Assembly (NCBI GenBank): GCA_007833815.1
Contig: CP033464.1
Location: forward strand, 3,714,001-3,778,000
DNA length: 64,000 nucleotides
Origin: Brevibacillus laterosporus
GTDB lineage: Bacteria; Bacillota; Bacilli; Brevibacillales; Brevibacillaceae
Reading direction: 5' to 3'
Shown: piece by piece, positions 19,584-27,796 of the stretch
Layout of the letters: every line of letters begins with the position of its first letter
Position numbering within the stretch: the stretch's first letter is position 1
Program-made: the position numbers and the translations under genes
Notes under the pieces: model-generated
Told to the model about the DNA's origin: nothing
Databases searched by the model: none
What the model saw: only the letters and a program-made list of their open reading frames with translations

Positions 19584-20309
19584 CTACATTTTTAAAGGCT
19601 CCTTAAGTGACGCATAGATATACCCTACCACATCCTCCGTCACCTCATTTATGAAAAAATGACTACCTGAGAACGTACGGAACTTGCATGTACCTCTAGT
19701 AATCTCCTGCCATGATTTAAGATTATCCATCGATGTTCCGTAGTCACAGTCCCCTGATAAAACGGAAATATCACAATCTAGCTTTTCGCGTTTATCCAAA
19801 TAGTCATAAGTTTCAATCATTTTAAAATCAGCTCTCAGAATGGGCAAAAACAATTGTAAAAGCTCCTTATTTTCGAAAGCTTGTTTAGTCGTTCCACCGT
19901 ACTTATATACTTCCTGAAGAAATTCCTGTTCTGGTAGGTCGTGATAGATTTTGTCCTGATTAGCATGTTGAGGTGCTTTACGTCCTGAGAAAAAAACATG
20001 TACAGGACTTTGGTCTCCCATCTTTCTGAGATATCGACACAATTCAAAAGCCAACAAGCTACCCATACTATGACCAAAAATTGCATATGGCTCTTGTAAA
20101 TATCCCTTTATAGATTCGTATAAATGCTCAACACAACTGTCTAGGTCATCTAAGGGAGGAATTCGCATCTTTTTACCTCTTCCTGGTAACTCGAGCGGAA
20201 CAATTTCTAGCTGATTTTGATCAAATCCAATTTCACACTGAATTAACTTTTGCCATCGATCATACATTACAGCAGATCCCCCGGCGAACGGGATGCAAAA
20301 CAATTTCAT
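19584..20309 (-). CDS. Type II thioesterase (NRPS editing hydrolase)
   Basis: This is an alpha/beta hydrolase of 241 residues in the GrsT/SrfA-D family. Such enzymes act in trans to clear misprimed or stalled carrier proteins. The nucleophile is Ser81 in FGHSMGS. A GDCDYG acidic loop and a GSHFFI motif supply the expected Asp and His. I chose the ATG at 20309 because AGGAGGT lies about 10 bases before it and the protein then opens with the family-typical KLFCIPFAGGSA. A TTG eight codons upstream is in frame but would overlap that ribosome site. It is the first gene of the minus-strand NRPS operon, which supports its role as the editing enzyme of that assembly line. The synthetases seen here carry no integrated TE, though the end of the line is outside the window. 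Confidence 0.92.
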   Translation of the reverse strand: MKLFCIPFAGGSAVMYDRWQKLIQCEIGFDQNQLEIVPLELPGRGKKMRIPPLDDLDSCVEHLYESIKGYLQEPYAIFGHSMGSLLAFELCRYLRKMGDQSPVHVFFSGRKAPQHANQDKIYHDLPEQEFLQEVYKYGGTTKQAFENKELLQLFLPILRADFKMIETYDYLDKREKLDCDISVLSGDCDYGTSMDNLKSWQEITRGTCKFRTFSGSHFFINEVTEDVVGYIYASLKEPLKM

Positions 20310-20922
20310 GTCTATATGACCTCCTAGTAACAATTTAACATTTATTTACATTTTGTAGTTTATACTTGTGTTAAAAGTACAAAGACATATACTTTGGAAA
20401 GATATTACATAGAAATTTATACCATTATCCAAATATTATCAAGGGTATTTTTAGTATTTAATCAAAGTTAATGAATGTTATTGATAATTTTTAAAATAAC
20501 AAAAAAATATAATTGTTACTAATTTCGCATGTAATTTCTTTGAATAAAAACATTTTTTTGCAAAAATAAAAATCAGATGTATAATAAAAAAAGCGCTATT
20601 CAGATAATTGCCGCAATAAGCCTTGGCCTAAAATATGCTGACAATGAATTTTTTGATCGTTCCTCATATGTTCCTCTCTACCATAAAGAATGATATATAT
20701 TACATTTTCTATCTATCATTTTGGGCATTTTTTCAAGAATTCCACCTATAAATCTGATACATACAAGCTTTATTTATGCAAATATTCAATCTTTTTGCTG
20801 ATAGACCCGTTTCAGTAGATTTTACTTTGTCATCATTGGCAATATACTCCAAATTTGAGCATCATTTTATTTATTTTTGGCTTTATTTGTGTTGGAAATC
20901 ATTCAAAAATTAGGAGGAAACT
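20310..20922. other. Divergent promoter region of the NRPS operon and the exporter operon
   Basis: This 613-base AT-rich stretch has no credible gene. It separates the leftward NRPS operon from the rightward exporter pair, so it must hold both promoters. Short poly-A/T tracts are frequent. I could not single out a convincing -35/-10 pair or operator on either strand. The only open frame, beginning near 20877, is out of frame with the exporter and runs into it. Confidence 0.6.
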
Positions 20923-22446
20923 ATGAAAAGCGAAGAGGTTCAATCCTCAAATCACAGCAATCTAGTCTTGCTTGGATTGATTTTAGGTATGTTCATTACG
21001 TCATTGGATCAAACAATTGTTGCAACAGCCATTCCAACAGTTGTAGCAGAACTCGGTGGGTTGACCAGTTATGTTTGGGCATTTTCGGCTTACATGATTG
21101 CAGAAATAGTCACTATGCCTATCTTCGGAAAATTGTCCGATATGTTTGGGAGAAAAAGATTGTTCATGATAGGTTTATCTGTATTTATTTTAGCCTCTAT
21201 TATAGCTGGTTGCGCGACCAATATGATGCAGCTAATCATAGCTAGGGCTCTTCAAGGAGTTGGCGGTGGGGCTTTAATGCCAATTGCTTTTACTATTGTC
21301 TTCGAGATATTTCCTCCAGAAAAGCGGTCTAAAATGCAAGGATTGCTTGGAGCTGTGTATGCGTTGTCTAGTATACTAGGTCCTGTTATTGGCGGATATT
21401 TCACCGATTTTCTTAACTGGAGATGGATATTCTTTATTAACCTTCCTATTGGTCTATTTGCTGTAGCCCTTCTATACAATTTTTATGCTGAAACATTCAA
21501 TGCTAAAAAACATCGTATTGATTGGTGGGGAATGTTATTTCTTATCCTGTCCATGCTCTGCATCATGTTAGCTCTAGAATTAGGTGGCAAGCAAGTGGCG
21601 TGGAGTTCCCCTATCATTCTTGGTATGATTGCTGGATTTATGTTGTTCCTTATCTTATTTATCATTGTTGAAAAAAGAGCGATCGATCCTATCATTTCAC
21701 TCTCGTTCTTTAAAGATCGACTTTTTACCATAAGCCAAGGTATTGGTTTTATACAAGGTGCTTTGATGATTTCTACTATTTCTTTTATTCCGCTCTATAT
21801 TCAAGTAGTATCGGGAGGGTCCGCCACCAGCGCTGGTCATATCATAACCCCGATGATGCTTGGCGTGATCATCAGTTCAGTGATTGGCGGAAAATTGATA
21901 GAAGTACTTACATATCGTAGTGCATTGCTCATCTCTAATGGTATCGTACTTTTAGCCATGTTTTTATTAAGTACTTTACAAATGGGCGATTCCCAGTGGC
22001 TTATCATTCTCTACATGACTTTATCAGGATGTGGATTCGGTATCGCTATCCCGATTCTTTTTACATCATCCGCTCACTCGCTTGATGCTTCTCACCGTGG
22101 AACGATTAATTCTTTGCTCTCTTTCTTTAGAATTATTGGCTCTACATTAGGTGTCACAGTTCTCGGCTTCATACAGCTTTCCCATCTACAAAATGCCCTT
22201 CAAATCATTGCACCTGGAAAACATATTGATCCAGAAGTCCTTTTACAACCAGAGCTACAGAAGCAATTCTCTGAGAACATTGTTTCTCAACTAGTTCTTG
22301 CTTTTTCCGATTCTATTGTAATTATCTTCAATGTTTCTGTTGTCATTGCCTTTGTAGTCTTAGTACTTGGATTGTTTATAGGTAAAGAAAGGGCGCCTAT
22401 TTCTCCCCCAGATCAAGAAGAGCAAACACAAGTAGAAACTGCTTAA
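20923..22446 (+). CDS. MFS drug exporter, DHA2 family (14 TM)
   Basis: This is a proton-coupled multidrug exporter of 507 residues, the usual size for the 14-helix EmrB/QacA type, located in the cytoplasmic membrane. Visible family motifs are LDQTIVATAIPTV in helix 1, the loop 2-3 motif GKLSDMFGRKR, and the antiporter motif near GPVIGGYF in helix 5. The C-terminal tail is short and hydrophilic. The start has AGGAGGAAACT directly before the ATG. It is divergent from the NRPS operon and co-directional with the small acyltransferase gene 32 bases downstream. The position suggests export of, or resistance to, the peptide made by the adjacent synthetases. That role is inferred from position only. 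Confidence 0.92.
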   Translation: MKSEEVQSSNHSNLVLLGLILGMFITSLDQTIVATAIPTVVAELGGLTSYVWAFSAYMIAEIVTMPIFGKLSDMFGRKRLFMIGLSVFILASIIAGCATNMMQLIIARALQGVGGGALMPIAFTIVFEIFPPEKRSKMQGLLGAVYALSSILGPVIGGYFTDFLNWRWIFFINLPIGLFAVALLYNFYAETFNAKKHRIDWWGMLFLILSMLCIMLALELGGKQVAWSSPIILGMIAGFMLFLILFIIVEKRAIDPIISLSFFKDRLFTISQGIGFIQGALMISTISFIPLYIQVVSGGSATSAGHIITPMMLGVIISSVIGGKLIEVLTYRSALLISNGIVLLAMFLLSTLQMGDSQWLIILYMTLSGCGFGIAIPILFTSSAHSLDASHRGTINSLLSFFRIIGSTLGVTVLGFIQLSHLQNALQIIAPGKHIDPEVLLQPELQKQFSENIVSQLVLAFSDSIVIIFNVSVVIAFVVLVLGLFIGKERAPISPPDQEEQTQVETA

Positions 22447-22478
22447 CCTACTAAACGTAAATATAGGGAGGTTTTACT

Positions 22479-22961
22479 ATGTATAAAAAGGTTACTTCAG
22501 AAGATTCCCTAAAAGAGTTTAATCAAATCGTAGAAAAAAATTGGATAGAAAAAGGCTATGACGTAGAACATGCTATTTTGGACTCAGATTGCTATATTAT
22601 CTATAATGATGAGGAAGTTGCAATTGGAACAATTGAATTTAAAACAGTAACGGTTACATCAGAAATCTTGCGATACTTTCCGTTTCTTTTTCCACAGGAT
22701 ACGATTGAAGTTGACAAGGTTTCGATATTAAAAGAACATCGTTCTACTCAGAACCTATCCAAAATTTTGGAGTTATTTTTCTTGCATGCACAAGAAAATA
22801 ATCCTGAGAAGTATATCTCTTTACTTGAGCCTAATTTTTTTCATCATTTGAAAAATCAACTTCATTTTCCCGTAGAAGCTATGTCTGAGAAAATTTTTTA
22901 TAAAGGAGATTATGTCATCCCTATGATGATGCCAATTAGGAAAATGCAATTTGAAAAATAA
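22479..22961 (+). CDS. GNAT-like N-acyltransferase, small, function unknown
   Basis: This is a 160-residue soluble protein. The layout, with a short beta-rich first half, an acidic VDKVSILKEH strand and a following helix SKILELFFLHAQENN, resembles GNAT/N-acyl amino acid synthase-type acyltransferases (FeeM/LuxI-like fold). I see no strict Q/RxxGxG loop, so the assignment rests on overall pattern. It follows the exporter by 32 bases, with AGGGAGG before the ATG, and the two probably form one transcript ending at the hairpin at 23051. It might acylate a precursor or provide self-protection for the neighbouring peptide system, but nothing in the sequence proves that. Confidence 0.55.
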   Translation: MYKKVTSEDSLKEFNQIVEKNWIEKGYDVEHAILDSDCYIIYNDEEVAIGTIEFKTVTVTSEILRYFPFLFPQDTIEVDKVSILKEHRSTQNLSKILELFFLHAQENNPEKYISLLEPNFFHHLKNQLHFPVEAMSEKIFYKGDYVIPMMMPIRKMQFEK

Positions 22962-23050
22962 GATGGTATGAATTATGACCTATAAAAGCTTGTTAATAAA
23001 TCAATCTTTCTTTTTTTAAAAATGGTATATATCATTGGAAACTTCAAAAT

Positions 23051-23098
23051 AACAGCGTGAAACAAATCTCTAATCGAGTTAGCTTCACGCTGTTTTTA
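23051..23098. terminator. Bidirectional intrinsic terminator
   Basis: A perfect 11-bp stem (AACAGCGTGAA with TTCACGCTGTT) encloses a 22-base loop. On the plus strand it is followed by a T-rich tract, and on the minus strand by TTATTTTG. It lies between the converging exporter/acyltransferase pair and the HMGR operon and can end both. Confidence 0.8.
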
Positions 23099-23198
23099 TT
23101 ACTATTGACCAATCTTTTTTTGTCGATTTGGTTTTTCATTTCTTTAAAGTTGTACTTTTTATCCTCTTTCCTTCAGATCATCTTTAATCATTATTAGT

Positions 23199-23804
23199 TT
23201 ATCCACTTTTCAAATCAACGTTAGTACTTACTTTGACTGGAAAAAGGGATAAACTTTGTTCCTTTGTTCTTAAACTGATGGTCGCGGTTTTATGATCATG
23301 AAACATATTTTTCCAACTATCACTAAACCACCACTTCTCCATTCCCTACAGGAGTCCGATCCATTTTTATGGTGACAGATTCAGCATATCGCTGTTGATT
23401 TCGCGTTTTTCACCTTCCTTCCAGATGTCGATGTGACAGTTAGCTACTTCAACCATGGTTTCACCGTATCTTTCAATCCGTTTTTGGTGGAATTCTGGTG
23501 CCATCATTCGACGGTTCCGCATCCAGTGCTCTCCGTTTGCGGTGAACAAACCTTCGCCCAAGATATTCTTGATAAGCTTGGCTTGCAGCCGCTCATTTTT
23601 AATGAAACTACACTGTTTTTTGATAAAGACATCTTCTATGAGTTCTGGCTTGTTCAACTGATAAATACGTTCGTTGAGCAACGGATAGTACACTATGTCA
23701 CCATACTCGTCTGCGTTTTCCTTGATGAAGTCCAGAATACTGCGTAGGGTACGGAATACGTTGTATAGAGGTTTGTTCGGTCCAGGCGGAAGTGTAAGAG
23801 TCAT
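23199..23804 (-). pseudogene. Cytochrome P450 remnant (N-terminal ~140 residues only)
   Basis: Codons from 23804 to 23367 encode 145 residues that match the start of a cytochrome P450. There is a proline-rich PPGPNKP hinge, beta-1 strands, and the C-helix WxxxR motif (WMRNR) that would contact heme propionates. The frame then stops just after a segment that normally continues into helix D. The I-helix, ExxR and heme-cysteine motifs are absent, so no active enzyme can be made. Further downstream, 23342-23199, a different reading segment contains TISLRTKEQ, which weakly resembles a P450 C-terminal tail. An internal deletion is therefore possible, but that part is a guess. The gene starts 9 bases after the acyl-AMP ligase stop and was probably the last gene of the HMGR operon. 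Confidence 0.75.
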
Positions 23805-23813
23805 GTTATCCCC

Positions 23814-25412
23814 TCAAACGGAAATAGTTAGTTGCTCAAAATTTCCTTGCTCCAACGCCTTGCTCAAAAGACCATAATCCACTTTTGCATTGTGCCTCTT
23901 GTCTACTGGGATCTGATTCATATAGAGAATGGCATCGATATGTGCCCAATTAAGCAATTCGGTCAATTCAGTGGTCATGTACCTCTTACTACTCCTTTCA
24001 ATAATTAACACACGACGACCGCGATATTGGGCTAAGGCTGTTCGCCCGATCGATTCGTCGAACGACAGCACGCTTTCCACGGCAAACGGGTACAATATCC
24101 CTCTTTCATCTCGAATACGTGCGGCTACTCGTCCCAAAAGCCATAATCTTCCCGATTGGTCGAAATATCCGGCATCTCCAGTCCGGTGCCAGACTGTTCC
24201 ATCAACTCGAAATTTCGTCTCCTCATCTCCCCTTCCATGCAAATACCCGGTAAGTACATGTGGCCCTGTGACAACAATTTCCCCGGCTTCCCCATTAGTC
24301 AGGCAGATGTTTTCGAATTCTGCGGCAGAAAAAGATCCCATTGGCTTGCCCCACTGATGGCGAATAATACGCACTTGAACCTCTGGAACGGGGGTTCCCA
24401 CTAAAAGACCGTTACCCGACCTGATTGATTCAAGATCAGAAGAATGGATCTCGTTCCAATTTACTTCTGCGATGGGCTCTGCTTCCGTTGACCCATATAC
24501 AGCGTTTATGCGTGCATTAGGTGCAATCTTTTGTAAGCGTGACATGAGCCGTGGGAATACTGGTCCGCCACCACTGAAGATATATGTAAGCTCAGGTAGG
24601 ACGATGCCATGCTTTTCACAGTGCCCCAAGAGCTGTTCAAAGAACGCAGGTGAAGCTACAATTCTCTGCGCATGGTGTTTCTTGAGCTGTGCGATAACGG
24701 GACCAGGTTCAATTGCTCCAGGTCTGCGTAAGTCTCCATTCGGAATAATGCTCATCATTCCAGCACCGAGATTGCACAGGGTAAAAATGGGTAGCGTTGT
24801 CATGTCGATTGCGCCTGATTGCATGTCGAGATTGTGCTGAAGTACTTCGTATTGCGCAACTAAAAATCCGTGTGTTCGCACTGTAGCCTTTGGTTCTCCG
24901 GTGCTGCCACTGGTAAAGGTAATTAGAGCGGGCGTGTCATGAGAACATGAGTGATACTCACAGTACGGATTTGCATTAGTTTGTGTGGTCAAGGAAATGG
25001 CTCCAGGCAATCTCTTTCCGATAACAAATTTGCGCGGAATCTTCCGAATTGCTGGAGATAATAGCCTCAATAGCTGTGCTCTTGGGCTTGCGATCAACGC
25101 TTTAGGTGGGTTCAGTACACAGCATCGTTCAATATGATCCTTTCCAGCAGATGGATCTAGAAACATCGCAATCAACCCGAGTCTGAAGACTGCTACTAAG
25201 GTTATGTACAATTCAATCGACATCGGATAAAAGAGCAGAACCGCATCACCCGCCTGCAACCCCTGTTTCTTAAAAATACCTGCCACTTGAGCAGAACGTT
25301 TGTCTAGGTCGGCAAAAGTTAGTTGACGGGTCCCCCTTTCGTACATATCCTGTATCGCTACGGCGTTTGGACGTTTTTGAAAATGAGGTCTTACAATTTC
25401 AATGATATTCAT
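23814..25412 (-). CDS. Acyl-AMP ligase, OleC-like (ANL superfamily)
   Basis: This is a 532-residue adenylate-forming enzyme. The ATP-binding P-loop reads ITFTSGSTGEPKA, the A5 motif YGSTEAEP, and the A7/A8 region HRTGDAGY...LLGR. Its C-terminal catalytic lysine motif is IPVDKRHNAKVDYG, characteristic of OleC-type beta-lactone synthetases and related fatty acyl-AMP ligases rather than NRPS A domains. No carrier domain is fused. The gene overlaps the preceding GNAT gene by ATGA, indicating translational coupling. In this operon it probably activates a carboxylate (an acyl, hydroxyacyl or isoprenoid-derived acid) for amide, ester or lactone formation. The exact substrate cannot be read from the sequence. 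It could equally be a fatty-acid:CoA ligase. Confidence 0.8.
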   Translation of the reverse strand: MNIIEIVRPHFQKRPNAVAIQDMYERGTRQLTFADLDKRSAQVAGIFKKQGLQAGDAVLLFYPMSIELYITLVAVFRLGLIAMFLDPSAGKDHIERCCVLNPPKALIASPRAQLLRLLSPAIRKIPRKFVIGKRLPGAISLTTQTNANPYCEYHSCSHDTPALITFTSGSTGEPKATVRTHGFLVAQYEVLQHNLDMQSGAIDMTTLPIFTLCNLGAGMMSIIPNGDLRRPGAIEPGPVIAQLKKHHAQRIVASPAFFEQLLGHCEKHGIVLPELTYIFSGGGPVFPRLMSRLQKIAPNARINAVYGSTEAEPIAEVNWNEIHSSDLESIRSGNGLLVGTPVPEVQVRIIRHQWGKPMGSFSAAEFENICLTNGEAGEIVVTGPHVLTGYLHGRGDEETKFRVDGTVWHRTGDAGYFDQSGRLWLLGRVAARIRDERGILYPFAVESVLSFDESIGRTALAQYRGRRVLIIERSSKRYMTTELTELLNWAHIDAILYMNQIPVDKRHNAKVDYGLLSKALEQGNFEQLTISV

Positions 25413-26437
25413 GCTTCCCTCTCCAATTTCTTAGCGAATAAGGTATACTCGCGAAGGATGTATCCTTCATTCGAGTTGAACCTAGTTGATCGGTTTTCTT
25501 GGATCATTAACGCGTTAATCGCACGTTGGTAACCTAGCTTCTGAGCCTTATCATAGATTGCCTTACAGAGGAAAGAACCTATTTTATGCCCTTGGTATTC
25601 CGGATCGACAGCCAACGTTTTCAGGATTACTTGATCAATCGATCCTCCCAATTGGGATTGCATCACATCCGGTAAGGTGAACATAATACCAACCAGACGA
25701 TCGCCATGTTCGGCCAGCAAAACCAGTTCCGGCTGGATATAGGAGATAACCTTCGCGTATTGTTTCAAGAACTCTTTTTCGCTGATCTGGGTGTACAAAA
25801 AATTTCGCCGGAAAGATCGTGTCGAGAGTCCACAAATTCGGTTTAACTCCTCATCAATTCGAGTCAAGTCCAACTGACGGATACTAATCCCAAGTTCACT
25901 TATACGCTGTGTCAGTTGCTGATAACGCTTTTTCTCAAGCTCCAGCTCTTCTTCCTTCAGATCTCTTCGATCAAGATCTACGATACGAGAAATATAGTGA
26001 GCCAGTGGTTCAAAACCATCCTGTCTAAAATGATCGGCCCATTCCAACGGTGTATTCGGTTCTAAGAAGAATGGGAGATCTCCATCCGTTTTCGTCACCA
26101 GTCGATACGTTTTCCACGTGCTACCATCCATCGGGCCAATGGCGATCGTACATCCTTTTTTTTTCAATTCCCTGCAAGACATTCGGAGTAATTCAATAGC
26201 TGCAGTACCATTTCGAGCTGCATAGTGACCAATCAAACCAACTTGATGATTCTGATATGATGGCACATCTGACCACCACAGCGAGCAACGTGCAGCTATG
26301 CCTTCGTTGTCTATCAACATCCAGTGAGCGTCAGCATTCGAGTCATCCAGAGAATCGGGACGATTTGCAGAAGGGCCAGCTAGTAAGCAGAACTCTTCCT
26401 TCATCTCGGGACTTGTAACCTGCACTGCTTTAAACAT
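25409..26437 (-). CDS. GNAT-family N-acetyltransferase, two-lobed
   Basis: This 342-residue protein has a C-terminal GNAT domain. The acyl-CoA pyrophosphate loop is visible as QGHKIGSFL after the strand LKTLAVDPEY. The N-terminal ~150 residues look like a second, degenerate GNAT-like lobe (AIGPMDGSTWKTYR). The arrangement resembles acyl-CoA N-acyltransferases seen beside lipid or hydrocarbon biosynthesis genes. GGGGGAACACTTGAT before the ATG sets the start. It lies 39 bases after the phytol-kinase-like gene and overlaps the ligase gene by four bases. A plausible role is transfer of an acyl group to an amine made earlier in the pathway, for example on an aminocarboxypropyl product. That is inference. 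Confidence 0.75.
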   Translation of the reverse strand: MFKAVQVTSPEMKEEFCLLAGPSANRPDSLDDSNADAHWMLIDNEGIAARCSLWWSDVPSYQNHQVGLIGHYAARNGTAAIELLRMSCRELKKKGCTIAIGPMDGSTWKTYRLVTKTDGDLPFFLEPNTPLEWADHFRQDGFEPLAHYISRIVDLDRRDLKEEELELEKKRYQQLTQRISELGISIRQLDLTRIDEELNRICGLSTRSFRRNFLYTQISEKEFLKQYAKVISYIQPELVLLAEHGDRLVGIMFTLPDVMQSQLGGSIDQVILKTLAVDPEYQGHKIGSFLCKAIYDKAQKLGYQRAINALMIQENRSTRFNSNEGYILREYTLFAKKLEREA

Positions 26438-26476
26438 ATCAAGTGTTCCCCCTTCTCTTCATTTTCTAGTGAATTA

Positions 26477-27796
26477 TTAAAAAAGCAGAATTCCAATAAT
26501 CGAGCCAACCGTTGCACAGATAGGTTGAATCAACACCTCTGCCTTAGATCTTTTGAAGACGAGGAGATAGTAAATACCAGCCGCCATCAGCATGCTTAAA
26601 GCCGCCCAGATTGAATGGATAACGACTTCGCCCGTCAGACCCGACCGAAGCACCAAGGCTGCCAACGTCAGACCCCAATTCTTCAGAATGTTCAAAAGGA
26701 GATAAATTGACAGATGTCTTTTCCGGGACGACTGAAAGATCTCTGTAAGGCTAAAACAAACGGATTGAACCAATAGACCGATCAAGAAAGCGAAAAAAAA
26801 GACTTCACTCTGAGTTTGCTGGTACAAAAATAACCATACGAAGCTCATCGTATACGTGGCGATGAATAGCCCTATCTTTTTGCCAGAAAACAGTTCACTC
26901 GAACTCTTTAAAATAAGGGGCGATGATAAGGAATGCAGTAGCAACACCAATAGAAAGTCTACTCCACCGATGGCCCAACTGACGTACGAAATCAAAGATA
27001 TCCCCAGTACTGCCTGTGGACACACTACCCTACTTCTCCTGCACGCTTCAAGCAAGACAAATAGTAAGAGCGCAAGAGACAACGGCATCAGCAAGTTGGC
27101 AATGTCTTTGGCAATGAGAAACTTCAGCATCATGAAGCTGACTATTGGTACCACCAAATTATCCTTGCCACCCCAGGAAACGGACTCAACTAGAGTCGCT
27201 AACAGCGACACCGTAATTGAGATCATTAAATTGGCCATACCGTCCATCGGAAAAAATAGAAATAAGGTGATGTGCGTAGACAGAAAGGAGACTAGAAAGA
27301 AAGCAAAGGATCCTTCAATACTCTTCTCACCCTCGGGGACCAGGTACCGCACCTGACCGTAGCGAACGCCGATAAGAGCGGCGATCGCATCAGCTAATGT
27401 GAGGATGATGAGAGAAATGCTGTAAAGCACCCTTTCTTCCGATCCTGTAAAAATGAAAAGAATGGCAATACTCATAACGAAATACATCTCGCCAAATGAA
27501 TAACGCGATACATTGGATAAGATTTTTCCAGGTCCATTCTTTAGCCGAGTAACTCTGAAAAGAAATAGGACAATAGCGACTAGCCCTAATACAACCAAAA
27601 CCGGCCAGTCTTGAACAAAAAGCCAAGGTGCAATTAATGCAAATAGACCGGAACTAATATGAAAAAGCTTGCGGACCCATTCTGGATCAGGATGAAATCT
27701 GACTTGGTAAAAACGCAAGCCGGCAATCAACACTGCCATGGCGACAAGCAGGAGCACAATACCGAACCAAGGATTTAAGGAAATAACACCATTCAT
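26477..27796 (-). CDS. Dolichol/phytol kinase-like integral membrane protein
   Basis: This is a 439-residue polytopic membrane protein with about 13 hydrophobic segments. The first half matches the CTP-dependent polyprenol kinase / phosphatidate cytidylyltransferase superfamily. It shows a HISSG motif after helix 1, LADAIAALIG, the EGEKSIEGS motif and VESVSWGGKDNLVVP, as in phytol kinase VTE5 and dolichol kinase. These enzymes phosphorylate lipid alcohols in the membrane. The second half (~200 residues) is extra hydrophobic sequence that I do not recognise, so the protein is longer than a simple bacterial phytol kinase. It starts in an ATGA overlap with the DUF3419 gene. With a UbiA transferase and HMG-CoA reductase in the same operon, a prenyl alcohol substrate is likely. 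Confidence 0.8.
   Translation of the reverse strand: MNGVISLNPWFGIVLLLVAMAVLIAGLRFYQVRFHPDPEWVRKLFHISSGLFALIAPWLFVQDWPVLVVLGLVAIVLFLFRVTRLKNGPGKILSNVSRYSFGEMYFVMSIAILFIFTGSEERVLYSISLIILTLADAIAALIGVRYGQVRYLVPEGEKSIEGSFAFFLVSFLSTHITLFLFFPMDGMANLMISITVSLLATLVESVSWGGKDNLVVPIVSFMMLKFLIAKDIANLLMPLSLALLLFVLLEACRRSRVVCPQAVLGISLISYVSWAIGGVDFLLVLLLHSLSSPLILKSSSELFSGKKIGLFIATYTMSFVWLFLYQQTQSEVFFFAFLIGLLVQSVCFSLTEIFQSSRKRHLSIYLLLNILKNWGLTLAALVLRSGLTGEVVIHSIWAALSMLMAAGIYYLLVFKRSKAEVLIQPICATVGSIIGILLF

Noticed and set aside
1-20309. Assignment of the first NRPS to a named Brevibacillus peptide (bogorol, loloatin, tyrocidine)
   Set aside because: The residue order read here does not match those I remember, and the rest of the line is outside the window.
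20310-20922. Possible repeats or CRISPR-like units in the AT-rich divergent region
   Set aside because: The repeated look comes from A/T runs; no regular spaced repeat is present.
20877-21245. 122-codon plus-strand frame overlapping the exporter start
   Set aside because: It is out of frame with the DHA2 exporter, which has the ribosome site and conserved motifs.
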